NCBI RefSeq assembly: GCF_011009555.1
Contig: NZ_QXHD01000004.1
Location: 4,230,203 to 4,294,202 of the forward strand
Direction of reading: 5' to 3'
Origin: Adonisia turfae CCMR0081
Lineage (GTDB): Bacteria; Cyanobacteriota; Cyanobacteriia; Phormidesmidales; Phormidesmidaceae
Length of the DNA: 64,000 bases
Part shown: positions 45,470-54,911 of the stretch, one piece after another
Numbering within the stretch: position 1 is the first letter of the stretch
How the letters are laid out: every line of letters starts with the position of its first letter
The notes under the pieces: generated by a model
Seen by the model: only the letters and a program-made list of their open reading frames with translations
What the model was told of the DNA's origin: nothing
The model's database searches: none
Translations under genes and position numbers: made by a program

Positions 45470-46445
45470 TTTGGATTATTTATTTTTGTATCCTCGCTAG
45501 CCGCTGGGCTTTTTGTTGGACGCTTGCTGGGCTTTGGCTGGAATACGGCCCTACTGATGGGAGCCGTATTTGCTCCCCATACATTGTTGGGATATCCAAT
45601 TGTGAATCGGCTGGGGGGTAATGGGTAATGAAGCCATTACCGTTACCATTGGTGCCACCATTTTTACCGATATTCTGGGGCTTTTACTCCTGGCAATTTC
45701 TGTTTCTATCCATGCCGGAGAGTTCTCTCTATTTAGTCTGGTCGCTCAAATCCTTGCCCTTGCCATCTACGCTGCCACTGTTCTTTTTGGCCTGGACTGG
45801 GCGGGTAAACTTTATTTTCGGCGTACAGGAGATGAACAGGGTAATCAATTTGTTTTTGTTCTTCTAGCGGTATTCCTAGCTGCAGCTGGAGCCCAACTGG
45901 TCAATGTTGAGCGTATTGTTGGCGCTTTTCTAGCGGGTCTGGCAGTTAATGATGTTTTGGGCGAAGGGCCAGTCAAAGAGAAAGTTGAATTTGTTGGCAG
46001 TGTTTTATTTATCCCATTCTTTTTTGTTCATGTTGGTCTTTTAGTTGATTTGCCAGTTTTTATCTCATCGCTCACATCATCCCTAGGTATTACCTTCGCG
46101 ATCGTGAGTGGTGTGGTCATCAGTAAGTTTCTGGGAACCTATCTGGCTAAGCTGATGTACCGGTATAGCTGGCATGAGATATTAACCATGTGGTCATTGT
46201 GCTTGCCCCATGTGGCGGCACCATTCGTTACCCATGATGAACTGAAAGCGGTCGATCGCATCAAGACCATTGCCCACGATAATGTTACCCAAACTCTGCT
46301 CCGGCTTGCAGACAACTTCGATTTGGTTATTCTGCGTTCCATGCGACGTCGGACCGCAGGGGGACTGATGGTAAGTGATGTCACGACTCAATTAATCCGA
46401 GAACTGACCTGTTCTATTGTGTTGTTTGGTGAGCCCCATATGTAA
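45470..46445 (+). pseudogene. Decayed cation:proton antiporter (CPA-type)
   Basis: The longest open part (45621-46445, 274 codons) reads as the middle of a Na+/H+ antiporter: AITVTIGATIFTDILGLLLL, GAFLAGLAVNDVLGEGPVKE and VEFVGSVLFIPFFFVHVGLL. Three defects are visible. The 5' part is missing: homologous text (SSLAAGLFVGRLLGFGWNTA, then APHTLLGYPIVNRLG) begins at about 45470 after a stop. A frameshift lies in a run of six G residues at about 45612-45617, where removing one G joins both parts. After SLCLPHVAA (near 46220) the text jumps directly to a USP-like tail (DRIKTIAHDNVTQTLLRLAD), so the last transmembrane segments appear deleted. Confidence 0.8.
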
Positions 46446-46563
46446 CACCACACTTTTTGCCTGAACAGTTTAGAATGTAATACCACAATGGCTTTGGAAC
46501 TCTAACCTAGAGTAGGCCCTGGCCCAACACACATCGTTTGATGATCGGTCTGAATACAAGCAA

Positions 46564-48267
46564 TTAAGCCAGTACTTGTGCGATCGCACCCAGCAATTCC
46601 TGAGCCCGAATCGGTTTAGTCAAGTAGCCATCGATCCCTTGTGCTATTAACCGCTCCTGGGTTTCTGAGATCGCATGGGCCGTAACCATCAAAACAGGCA
46701 CCTGTATCTGTTGTTTTTGACAGTACTTAAATATCTCTTGAGCAGCCTCTTCCCCTCCCATGATAGGCATTTCAAGATCCATTAGCACCAGGTCAAAAGA
46801 ATGTTCTAAAAACTGTTTACATGCCTCTTTTCCGTTGTTAGTCAAGCTTACAATACAGCCATTTTTCTGCAACAGGTGTTCCAAAAGCTTCTGGTTAATG
46901 GGATTATCCTCTGCCACCAAAACACGAATTGAACGACGCAGCCGCAACCGCACATCCTTGAGAGGATTGTCGGGCAATACCTGAATTGCAGCAGCCTGAA
47001 TAATTGGGCACGTCAAGGTAAACGAAAAAATTGAGCCCTCTCCCAACTCACTTTTCAGGTGTAGTTTCGACTTCATAAGCTCCAACAGCCGTGATGAAAT
47101 CGCCAACCCTAAGCCGGTGCCGCCATGTTCTTGCCGATTATGGTTACTAGCCTGGACGAACGGTGAGAATATGTCTTGCTGCTGATCGTTGGCAATGCCA
47201 ATACCCGTATCTGACACACAAATTTTGACAGTTACAACATCAGAGGCCATGTGCTGTAAACTACAGCGCAGATTAATCAACCCATAGCGAGGTGTAAATT
47301 TAACCGCATTGCTGCATAAATTCAGCAAAATTTGGGAGAGCCTATTCTTATCGATTAAAAGCCTTTCTGGAATGGACGGATCAACGTCAATTGAAAATTG
47401 CAGCTGTTTTTGAAAAATCTCATCCTGCAAAACCTCTTCGATGATTGTGCAAAGATTGCTCAATGATGTTGGGGTCGGTTTGAGGGTTAATTTGTTAGCC
47501 TCAATTTTTGAGAAATCCAGAACATCGCTGATAATAGCCTGCAAAATTTGTGCAGAGGTATTGGCCGTATCCACATACTGCTGTTGCTCTAGCGACAGTT
47601 GGGTATCGGACAGCAGGTCCAATGCCCCGATGATGCCGTGGAGCGGCGTGCGAATATCATGGCTAATCATGGCTAAAAACTGGGATTTTGCCTGATTCGC
47701 CTCCAGTGCCTGAAAATGAGCCTCTTCTAGAACACTGGTATAGTGGGTAATCTTCTCAGAAAATAACCGGGCTTCTAGCAAGTACATTACTTGCGATGCC
47801 AGTGTCTTGAGGCCATCAATTTGATGCTGGTTCAATTTTCTAGGAACAAAATCGATCACGCATAGGGAGCCGAGGTTATGGCCCCGAGGTGTAACCAGCG
47901 GAATACCTGCATAAAAGCGAATTTTTGGATTGCCCAATACTAAGGGGTTGTCCTTAACCCGCTCATCAGCCGTGGCGTCCTCAACGATGAATGGAACTTT
48001 GCCCAGAACTGTATATCCACAGAATGCTTGTTGCCTGGGCGTTTGATTAATATCAAGACCGCAAACAGATTTAAACCACTGACGATGCTTATCAACCAGG
48101 CTGATTAAGCTTACAGGGGTTTGACAAATATAGCCAGCCAGACGAGTCAGTTGATCAAAGGAGGCTTCAGAAGGGGTATCTAAAATCCTGTAATAACTTA
48201 GGTCCGCTAGGCGGTCAGCATCGTTTTTGGGAATAGGAGCGGCCGGCATATTAAAATCAGGCAGCAT
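46564..48267 (-). CDS. Hybrid histidine kinase (GAF-HisKA-HATPase-REC)
   Basis: 567 residues. A GAF domain (about 36-165, with [20 protein letters not shown] and [20 protein letters not shown]) is followed by a HisKA dimerisation helix with the phospho-acceptor His203 in [10 protein letters not shown], an HATPase domain (N-box [15 protein letters not shown]-boxes SDTGIGIA and GGTGLGLAI), and a C-terminal receiver domain with the acceptor Asp497 in LVLMDLEMP. No membrane segment, so it is a soluble sensor. No response regulator or partner gene is adjacent; the STAS gene on the same strand is 665 bases upstream. The stimulus is unknown. Confidence 0.95.
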   Translation of the reverse strand: MLPDFNMPAAPIPKNDADRLADLSYYRILDTPSEASFDQLTRLAGYICQTPVSLISLVDKHRQWFKSVCGLDINQTPRQQAFCGYTVLGKVPFIVEDATADERVKDNPLVLGNPKIRFYAGIPLVTPRGHNLGSLCVIDFVPRKLNQHQIDGLKTLASQVMYLLEARLFSEKITHYTSVLEEAHFQALEANQAKSQFLAMISHDIRTPLHGIIGALDLLSDTQLSLEQQQYVDTANTSAQILQAIISDVLDFSKIEANKLTLKPTPTSLSNLCTIIEEVLQDEIFQKQLQFSIDVDPSIPERLLIDKNRLSQILLNLCSNAVKFTPRYGLINLRCSLQHMASDVVTVKICVSDTGIGIANDQQQDIFSPFVQASNHNRQEHGGTGLGLAISSRLLELMKSKLHLKSELGEGSIFSFTLTCPIIQAAAIQVLPDNPLKDVRLRLRRSIRVLVAEDNPINQKLLEHLLQKNGCIVSLTNNGKEACKQFLEHSFDLVLMDLEMPIMGGEEAAQEIFKYCQKQQIQVPVLMVTAHAISETQERLIAQGIDGYLTKPIRAQELLGAIAQVLA

Positions 48268-48932
48268 CTCTGAGATCTACCGCCTGTAAAGTCTAATATC
48301 AGAATTAATAATTTTATTATAGCTGGCTGAATTCCGTCATTTTTGCGATCGCATTTTTTGAAACCGCTCCTTTTCATAAGCTTCGACGCCTTACCTAGGC
48401 TTTCATAAAGATTCCAGCCAGAATTGATAAGTTTATTGCCAAAATCTGTTTTTTTCCCGGATATATCCAAATGCACGGAACTGTCAGGTCTCAGCATCAG
48501 GTTAAGGGATGATTAAACCCAATCAATGGATATGTCCAGCCATCAGTGTATCGGTGAAGAGATGGAACCATCGGATTACTGGTGGAAACACTCAAACGAC
48601 GAAAACCGGCTTACTCCGATGCGGCGGCACGTCCTAAAGAAATACATCCCTAAAAAATAGTAAGGACTTAATGAAGCATTAGTAACAAGCATGAAGCCCA
48701 TCTAAAAAGCTTCAGCCTTTAGCGTGATGTTCATCTTTTCTTTATCTCTGTTTGTGACAGTCAATCCCATTGTTGTATTAGAGAGCGTGACTGCTACAGA
48801 CGTAACAGCTAAAAACTTTGTTGTCTAAAAACATTTCTTTTAACAGGGTGACAACGTTAACTCTCGTTTAATTCCCCTGTCAAAAACTGTTCAGCCAATG
48901 AAATCAGCTTAGGAAAGTTACCTTTAGATTAA
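48268..48932. other. Intergenic spacer, possible small ORF
   Basis: 665 bases between two minus-strand genes. It holds a HIP1 site near 48345, a possible 44-codon frame on the plus strand (48526-48660) and otherwise nothing recognisable. Confidence 0.5.
48526..48660 (+). CDS. Possible small protein
   Basis: A 44-codon frame starting MDMSSHQCIGEEMEPSDYWW and ending in a basic stretch (RRHVLKKYIPKK). The residue composition (aromatic patch plus basic C-terminus) looks protein-like and it has its own space on the strand, but no clear ribosome binding site. No homology can be asserted. Confidence 0.3.
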   Translation: MDMSSHQCIGEEMEPSDYWWKHSNDENRLTPMRRHVLKKYIPKK

Positions 48933-49295
48933 TCAATCAAGGATTAGCTGTACTCTGGGTAAAAGTTTAGGCATATTCTTGAGAGATTTAGCTTGCCAAG
49001 GAATCCCTCGATCTCCAATAACAATTAATCCAATATTTTTTTGCGTGCGTAAGCTTAACAAGAATTTGGAAAACATGTTAATGCCTGAGCTGTTGAGAAA
49101 TAACACATCCCTCAGATCCAGCGTTATGGCAGCGGGTTGAGTCGCTGCTATCTTCAGCAACAGGTGCATAATCGGTGTATATTCCGCATATCCCCTGAGC
49201 ACCAACTGTCCCCTGAATTTTACAGTCGCTGTGTCAGCGTTATAAGTAATGGAGTAATGATCACCGGACAGTTCTTGATTAAGCATAGTCATCAT
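48933..49295 (-). CDS. STAS-domain protein
   Basis: A 120-residue protein consisting of one STAS-like domain. ITLDLRDVLFLNSSGINMFS contains the Ser-Ser-Gly position where anti-sigma-factor antagonists are phosphorylated, followed by LSLRTQKNIGLIVIGDRGIP. Such proteins work in partner switching with a kinase/phosphatase pair or act in signalling scaffolds. No anti-sigma kinase or PP2C phosphatase is nearby, so its partner is unknown. Three ATGs (49295, 49292 and 49286) are close together; the first is shown. Confidence 0.8.
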   Translation of the reverse strand: MMTMLNQELSGDHYSITYNADTATVKFRGQLVLRGYAEYTPIMHLLLKIAATQPAAITLDLRDVLFLNSSGINMFSKFLLSLRTQKNIGLIVIGDRGIPWQAKSLKNMPKLLPRVQLILD

Positions 49296-49592
49296 TTCAA
49301 GCAGATTACTTGGCTTTGCCCCCAGTCAGGCACAGGTATAAATGGTGTCCTGAACTAAGTGTGTCAACACCACTGGGCAGATAAATCCCGCAACCCACAT
49401 TCCGCATTTTGAAGTGGCATAGTCGGCTATCAACATCAGCCTGTCTCAAATACACCCAGACAATATAAAACCCAGACAATATAAATTGTGAATACAGGCA
49501 AATCAGCCATATTAATTCAACCACATCAATAGTTTGATTGACCTACCACTGATATCCTATTTAACGTCGTAACATTTTTTCACCAAGCAGAT

Positions 49593-50063
49593 ATGGCAGC
49601 GACTACCCGGATGCTTCTCTCTCACAATTGCACACTTCCTGATGGCCAAGTATCTAGCCTTAGTCGTGACGACTTTGCCAGTGTATTCATTAGAGGGCTT
49701 CAGGTGCATACTGATATTACATGCAGCCTAATTGACAACCCCCATTGGATGGTGGAAGTTCTTTTTGATGCAGAGCAAACGTCTCCCACTGAGGTGGCCA
49801 CACTCTGTGCTCAGAGTCTTAGCTCTCAACGTTTGGCGGACCCGGCAAAAAGCATTGACAGTTTCACGGTGATGTTACTAGGCGGTGTCAAAACCACACC
49901 TGCTATGGGTACTTCGCCTACATCATTGCAAACCGGTGAGTGGGGTGTGGATGTGGTAGAGACAACATCGCCTGAGCAATTTTTAGCGGGTCTCAATTGG
50001 GAAACGGTGATTGCTAGCAAGCCGTCTGAACAAATTTTCAAGGTTACCTGTGTAGTTGAATAA
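49593..50063 (+). CDS. Hypothetical protein upstream of plsC
   Basis: 156 residues, not recognised. No signal peptide or membrane span; mixed alpha/beta composition (ITCSLIDNPHWMVEVLFDAE, SIDSFTVMLLGGVKTTPAMG). The stop lies 7 bases before the start of the PlsC-type gene, so the two are very likely co-transcribed. The N-terminus contains SHNCTLPDGQVSSLSRDDFA. Nothing in it suggests an enzyme active site. Confidence 0.7.
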   Translation: MAATTRMLLSHNCTLPDGQVSSLSRDDFASVFIRGLQVHTDITCSLIDNPHWMVEVLFDAEQTSPTEVATLCAQSLSSQRLADPAKSIDSFTVMLLGGVKTTPAMGTSPTSLQTGEWGVDVVETTSPEQFLAGLNWETVIASKPSEQIFKVTCVVE

Positions 50064-50070
50064 TTCCACT

Positions 50071-50808
50071 ATGGCAGATGATACGCTCCTACCTTTGTCG
50101 CGAAATCTGCTCAGGCTAGCTGGCTCTCAACTAACTATTCACCATCAGCGGAGAATACCGACAACGGGGGCCTTGATCATTATTAGCAACCACCGAAGTT
50201 TGCTGGATGTGCCGTTGCTGATGACGGCTGTGGGACGTCCAGTGAGGTTTGCCTGTCATCATTTTATGGGACAGACCCAGGGCATCAAGCAAGTGATAAA
50301 TGCCTTGGGATGTTTTCCCTTAGCTCCTCCGGGGCAACATCCCAAGGCACTTTTCCAAAAGGCGATGCCGTTATTGCAGGCCGGTGAGGTTGTGGGTCTC
50401 TTTCCTGAAGGAGCCCGACCGATGATTCAACCCCTACTAACTCGGCAAGTGGGACCTTTCCATAGAGGATTTGCTCATCTGGCTCTACAGTCTTCTATGG
50501 AGCGTTTGGCAATTATACCGGTTGCGATCGCACCTACCAAGGAAATCATTACCCCCATTGCTCCATTTAAATTATTCCAATGGTTAGCTCCCTCTGAACC
50601 CTTATTCCATCGACCTGGATGGCACCCTGCCATTTATTATCGGCAGGTCCACGTGATTATTGGACAACCTCTATGGATAACCGCTAAACATAGAGCGAGC
50701 TATCGAAATAGTCGTTCAAATACTGAAGTTAAAAGGTTGACCCAAACTTGCCATACAGAAATTGCGACGTTGCTACAGAACAGTTCAATGTTGTCTACTG
50801 GTAAGTAA
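50071..50808 (+). CDS. plsC: 1-acyl-sn-glycerol-3-phosphate acyltransferase family protein
   Basis: About 245 residues from the ATG at 50071 (MADDTLLPLS); a TTG at 50056 overlaps the previous gene and is less likely. The catalytic HX4D motif is His41/Asp46 in NHRSLLDVPLL, and the substrate motif FPEGARP follows near residue 115. The family transfers an acyl chain to lysophosphatidate at the inner membrane to give phosphatidate for glycerolipid synthesis. Several paralogues usually exist in cyanobacteria, so the exact substrate is not certain. Confidence 0.88.
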   Translation: MADDTLLPLSRNLLRLAGSQLTIHHQRRIPTTGALIIISNHRSLLDVPLLMTAVGRPVRFACHHFMGQTQGIKQVINALGCFPLAPPGQHPKALFQKAMPLLQAGEVVGLFPEGARPMIQPLLTRQVGPFHRGFAHLALQSSMERLAIIPVAIAPTKEIITPIAPFKLFQWLAPSEPLFHRPGWHPAIYYRQVHVIIGQPLWITAKHRASYRNSRSNTEVKRLTQTCHTEIATLLQNSSMLSTGK

Positions 50809-52030
50809 ACTTACCTATCAAAACAACAACTTAGCTGTGGAATTGTAGTGTGATGTTGCACTGACTGACTAATCTCTGTAACAAGATTAATTGATTGAGT
50901 TCTATAGCTTTAACCTTAGGTTTAGGCTGATGCTGTTTTGCCAGCAATAAAAGACTTACTTAAAGCAGCTCACACCAATTATGCCTCTGTGAAAAAATAG
51001 TCTCACCCAAACTTGCAAACCCAGGTTATTCCAGAGGCTTACATATTCTGCGGAGAGATGTATAGCAAACTGCTGAATGCATATTTCCAAAAGAGAGGCT
51101 GTGCCAAGCTATATATTACAACTTACAACTGTGAACTTTCATCTCATCAGTCCCAACCTATTGGTGAAGGGATCTATATTGTGGGTGGAGCGAAAGTTCC
51201 CCTGACAGATTAAATCAAAAAGGCCTGTACAGGCTGAGGAGGTTAACATAGCTGAATCACAAGAATCTGTCTCGTCAAATCAAAGGCAGCACTCAATTGT
51301 GTTATCAATATTTTCTCTAATAAGCTAATGGGAGCACTGTTGTTGTTATTTAACCGATTTCAACACATCTCTAAGTTAAGCGCATGGTATGAGAGAAATG
51401 GTTTTGATAACTGTTTGGGTGTTGTTTTTGTTTAAATTTGCCAAATGGCTATTGCTGGTGTTACCGAGCCTTAGTCTCCACCCAGCCTTATGGGGGATTC
51501 GCCTCGAAGATAAGGTTCGCACCTAGCAGTGACAGGATTGTTCCATTTGAGCCACCATAACAAAGCTAAGCCCAGAACCCATGGGCTCCGACTCCCAGGA
51601 CAACCGCAATGCTAACCATTGAAGCAACTCTTTCCATGGCCGATTCAGTTGGTTAGCCGGTAGCCTATCAAAGGTCTATTAATAGCTCTATCGAAAGTAT
51701 TCATAGAAGTATCACAACAAAGACATACTTCTATGTTTTGAATAGAGATGCAACAAGTTAATGGAGATATCTAAATATCTATTTCGGTAGCCTATTATAC
51801 AATTCTGTGGAGCCATCATATCAATTCCATGCATCTATTTTAAAAGTCTCTATGCGGTCCGTCAGTGAGAAATAGGTAGATGTCTTAGGTGCTTGATAAA
51901 TATAGGTATTCTGAGTAACAAGTTTCTAGTGTCTACCTCTGAGTTTCTAAAAAAATCTCCGGGTTAACATCTGTTCATAAGAACAATAGACAAGCGCTCA
52001 TATTCAAAAAAATATTTAGTCATTTAAACA
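50809..52030. other. 1.2 kb gene-poor region
   Basis: No strong gene. A 66-codon frame at 51013-51213 starts only at a TTG and has no recognisable product. A 45-codon frame at 51389-51526 encodes a hydrophobic peptide. No tRNA-like cloverleaf or strong terminator was seen. The region upstream of 52031 should include its promoter. Confidence 0.45.
51389..51526 (+). CDS. Possible small membrane peptide
   Basis: 45 codons, beginning MREMVLITVWVLFLFKFAKW, with a hydrophobic helix and a charged C-terminal tail (GIRLEDKVRT). The composition fits a single-span small protein; there is no recognised relative or ribosome binding site, so this is weak. Confidence 0.22.
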   Translation: MREMVLITVWVLFLFKFAKWLLLVLPSLSLHPALWGIRLEDKVRT

Positions 52031-52774
52031 ATGTACAGTCTTGAAACCTTTACAAATGCCGATGTTTCCCATTGCGCTGTTGCTCTTCGCAACCTAGAGT
52101 ACGAGTCACAGAATATGGAAGATGCTGCCAATCGCATTGTGCGTTATATTTACGACAGTTTTCTTGACTCACGCACTGGCGATCAGGAATTGGCCCTTGT
52201 TCGCTTCTTTAAAACTCACCCTTTTAGAGAACTGAATCCACAACTCCAGAGAGAAGCGCAATCAATCGCCCAAGAACGATATGTTCCTCCTTCGACAAAA
52301 TGTCTGACATTAATGGCCACAGCAGGTGATGAGCCTCAATGGAATTCTCGATACAAATCTAACGGTCATCAGGCTATTCCTCTGATAGACGAAGATTTTG
52401 TACGACAGGCACCAATGGTTTTTCAACTGATCCAGCAGTTTGGATTAAAAGTCAGTACAGTAGTTGATACCAATTCTTCCTTAATTACCAAAAGTCCCCA
52501 TAAAGCATTTAATGTTTTTTATGTACCAACTGCTCTAAATAGTCCCTATATTCCTGCGCAGAAAAAGTTTGTTGTCCCCTATCGGGTAAAATCAGTTCTG
52601 GGATTTGGCGGTATGTTGCCATCTAATGAGCTGTTTGCAGTTATTCTGTTTAGTAAGACTTTTGTGCCTGATCAAACTGCCAATCGGTTTAAGTTTATCT
52701 CAGCCTATATTCGTGTAGCTGTTGAATCATTCAATCGCAGCAACATTTTTGCGTCGGAAGCTCTAAAAGACTAG
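52031..52774 (+). CDS. Stand-alone sensor-domain-like protein
   Basis: 247 residues, soluble. The sequence (MYSLETFTNADVSHCAVALR, ANRIVRYIYDSFL, YIPAQKKFVVPYRVKSVLGF, GGMLPSNELFAVILFSKTFV) resembles, from memory, an N-terminal sensory domain found in front of histidine kinases or cyclases in several bacteria, with a GAF-like alpha/beta core. Here it stands alone without an output domain. A conserved Cys (TKCLTLMATAG) and a Gly-rich turn (GFGGMLPS) are potential ligand sites. It has a long upstream non-coding region. Ligand and partner are unknown. Confidence 0.6.
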   Translation: MYSLETFTNADVSHCAVALRNLEYESQNMEDAANRIVRYIYDSFLDSRTGDQELALVRFFKTHPFRELNPQLQREAQSIAQERYVPPSTKCLTLMATAGDEPQWNSRYKSNGHQAIPLIDEDFVRQAPMVFQLIQQFGLKVSTVVDTNSSLITKSPHKAFNVFYVPTALNSPYIPAQKKFVVPYRVKSVLGFGGMLPSNELFAVILFSKTFVPDQTANRFKFISAYIRVAVESFNRSNIFASEALKD

Positions 52775-52930
52775 TCTTTAACAGGAAATTGAGCACCGTC
52801 AACAAACATTGCCTGATTTAGAGCTCATGAGTAACCATTATCAGGCAACTTATCGTTATCCTGCCCCTGCTCAATAACACAAACGCATGCTATTTAATGG
52901 CTAGGTGTTAGTTCAGTGCTACTCAGTGCC

Positions 52931-53500
52931 CTAGGGCTCTCTGTGCAAAAGTCGAATCACGCGGCAAGGATTACCCACAGCTACACTATTGGCCGGAATG
53001 TTTTTAGTAACAACACTACCTGCACCAATACTGCTGTTATCTCCAATAGTGACACCGGGGCAAATAATTGCTCCACCACCAAGCCACACATTATTGCCAA
53101 TGGTAATAGGCGCAGCCATCTCTACACCCGTCATCCGCACTGCCGGATCAGTCGGATGATAGGCTGTATAAATCTGTACGTTCGGAGCCATTAAGACATC
53201 ATTACCAATGGTCACCCAATTACAATCGAGAATAGTGCAGTTGAAATTGATGTAAAGATTTTTGCCAGCCCGAATATGGTGGCCATAGTCACAGTAAAAA
53301 GGTGGATTTATTTCAAACCCAGGTCCAAGATCACTAAAAAGTGATTGAATAATTTTCTGGCGCTCCCTCAAATTATCAGGAGGAGTCATGTTTAATACAT
53401 GCAAAAGACCCTGTGTCTTATGTCGCATAGATACCAACTCTGGATCGGTCGACAGATAGGGCTCATTTGCTAACATCTTTTCCCATTCTGTTTTACCCAT
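52931..53500 (-). CDS. Maltose/galactoside O-acetyltransferase family protein
   Basis: 189 residues. An N-terminal helical cap (MGKTEWEKMLANEPYLSTDP) typical of the Maa/LacA subgroup precedes a left-handed beta-helix (NCTILDCNWVTIGNDVLMAP, ITIGNNVWLGGGAIICPGV, IGDNSSIGAGSVVTKNIPAN). The catalytic His is in the loop QIYTAYHPTDPAVR. The enzyme transfers acetyl from acetyl-CoA to a sugar hydroxyl, often for detoxification of non-metabolised sugars. It is not linked to the exopolysaccharide operon. Confidence 0.9.
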   Translation of the reverse strand: MGKTEWEKMLANEPYLSTDPELVSMRHKTQGLLHVLNMTPPDNLRERQKIIQSLFSDLGPGFEINPPFYCDYGHHIRAGKNLYINFNCTILDCNWVTIGNDVLMAPNVQIYTAYHPTDPAVRMTGVEMAAPITIGNNVWLGGGAIICPGVTIGDNSSIGAGSVVTKNIPANSVAVGNPCRVIRLLHREP

Positions 53501-53645
53501 AATTTACGAATTAATTTAAAATCTCAGACTGCGGATGACATAAAAAGAACACATCACTAATCATTACCCACGATTCACTGCCCTAACGCAAATTTTGAAT
53601 TTGATGCGTTACTAGTAATCATGATTTGTAGAAGTTAAATTTTCT

Positions 53646-54062
53646 TTATTTAGCGTACGCTTCCCACTCTCCTGACGCTACCCAAACCGCCCCTATAGGT
53701 GGTTTATCCATTAAATATATCCAAGCTTCACCAATAGGCTGACCAGCTAAATTAAAAACCATTGCCCGTTGACGTGTATATTCTTCCTCAATATCATCAA
53801 TGCTCATATTCTGATACTCATCGGGATTATAACCTTCTAAATAGTCCAGTCTTGCCATGGCGGTTGCATCTAGGGTCAATAAATACCCTTTAACCCAACC
53901 ATCTCCCATTGTCATAGTTGGGTAGCCTAGATGCGGTAAGTCGTAGAGCAGACCCTGCACCTGGGCAGGCTGAGATTGCTTTAAATAAGCGGCGCAATAT
54001 TGCTGATAATAGATGCCTTCCGGCTTGAGCGTACCGTAAACAAAAACATCAATGGTTCCCAT
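53646..54062 (-). CDS. Gamma-glutamylcyclotransferase-like protein
   Basis: 138 residues of the AIG2/GGCT fold. The substrate loop is FVYGTLKPEG (VYGTL at 8-12) and the predicted catalytic Glu76 lies in ARLDYLEGYNPDEYQ. Such enzymes release 5-oxoproline from gamma-glutamyl amines or dipeptides; the specificity of bacterial members is mostly unknown. Single gene, clear ATG at 54062. Confidence 0.87.
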   Translation of the reverse strand: MGTIDVFVYGTLKPEGIYYQQYCAAYLKQSQPAQVQGLLYDLPHLGYPTMTMGDGWVKGYLLTLDATAMARLDYLEGYNPDEYQNMSIDDIEEEYTRQRAMVFNLAGQPIGEAWIYLMDKPPIGAVWVASGEWEAYAK

Positions 54063-54219
54063 CTGGAAAATCTACCTTTAACAGCACAGTAGCCGTATAC
54101 ATTGAGTCTAAGGAGTGGTACTGCCTCTTCCATGAGTTCTCCAATCATTATTAAGTAACGTATGGATTGAGGAAAGAGATACTATTTCTCACGTCACTCA
54201 AACATACACCGCTACAACA

Positions 54220-54262
54220 GGAAACGTGCTGCCGATGGTAAATCCTTCGACAGCACGTTTCC
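54220..54262 (-). terminator. Hairpin downstream of coiled-coil protein gene
   Basis: GGAAACGTGCTG (54220-54231) and CAGCACGTTTCC (54251-54262) form a 12-pair stem around a 19-base loop. It lies 25 bases after the stop of the minus-strand gene; no T-run follows on that strand, so it may also be an mRNA-stabilising hairpin. Confidence 0.6.
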
Positions 54263-54287
54263 TTCTATTCAGAGAGCGTGTGGGGCT

Positions 54288-54911
54288 CTATCTAGTCTTA
54301 ACTGCCTTTTTAGATAGGCTATAAGTACCGCCACGACCACGATACCAGTCACCATCACGGGCACCTGCCGACAGGATATTCGAAACGCGGCTACGTGCCT
54401 TTAAGTACTGAGGCTTTGGCATATCCTCTTCAAAAATACTCAACATCACATCAGTAATCTTAAAGCTATCCTTAGGCTTAGTCTTTAAGACATCAGTCAC
54501 AACATCAGGCAACCGTTGCTGGCGATACTTCTCAAGTACATACCGTTGCCACCGCGCTGATCGACCATCTGCCTTTTTGGTTGGAGCAGATTTTTTCACA
54601 GTGCTTGTTTGCCGTGCTTTGGTGGGCTTTGGTTCATCAGCGGCAATCTTTGATTTTGTCACCCTGGCGAGCTTCGCAGCCACAGTCTCTTCAGCAGCTT
54701 CGGCTTTAGTAGATGCAATGGCTTCTTTAATAACAGGAGCTACCACGGCAGCAAGTTGACCGTTATCGGCTGATGAGTCAAACATTGCAATGACTGTCTG
54801 TAAGCCTTTACGTTGCTCCTGAATTTCAGCAAGTTGTTGCATTAATGCAGCTTCTTGCGAAGACAAAAGGGACTCAGCTTCTACAAGCTGAGGAAGCACA
54901 GTTACTGACAT
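54288..54911 (-). CDS. Hypothetical coiled-coil protein with basic linker and wHTH-like C-terminus
   Basis: 207 residues. The N-terminal ~50 residues form a heptad-like helix (SSQEAALMQQLAEIQEQRKG). The middle is Ala/Lys/Thr-rich and basic (KKSAPTKKADGRSARWQRYV, about 108-127). The C-terminal ~75 residues (SFKITDVMLSIFEEDMPKPQ, ARSRVSNILSAGARDGDWYR, GRGGTYSLSKKAVKTR) read like a small winged-helix domain. Together this suggests a DNA-binding or nucleoid-associated protein of oligomeric type, which is inference only. No relative is recognised. A hairpin follows the gene. Confidence 0.7.
   Translation of the reverse strand: MSVTVLPQLVEAESLLSSQEAALMQQLAEIQEQRKGLQTVIAMFDSSADNGQLAAVVAPVIKEAIASTKAEAAEETVAAKLARVTKSKIAADEPKPTKARQTSTVKKSAPTKKADGRSARWQRYVLEKYRQQRLPDVVTDVLKTKPKDSFKITDVMLSIFEEDMPKPQYLKARSRVSNILSAGARDGDWYRGRGGTYSLSKKAVKTR

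Noticed and set aside
45621..46445. Treating this frame as an intact 274-residue antiporter
   Set aside because: Text upstream continues the same protein in another frame, and the last membrane segments are missing.
51013..51213. 66-codon plus-strand frame
   Set aside because: Starts only at a TTG, no known pattern, and sits in a long gene-poor stretch.
51481..51560. tRNA-like sequence (GGTTCGCACC) near 51515
   Set aside because: No acceptor or anticodon stem can be paired around it.
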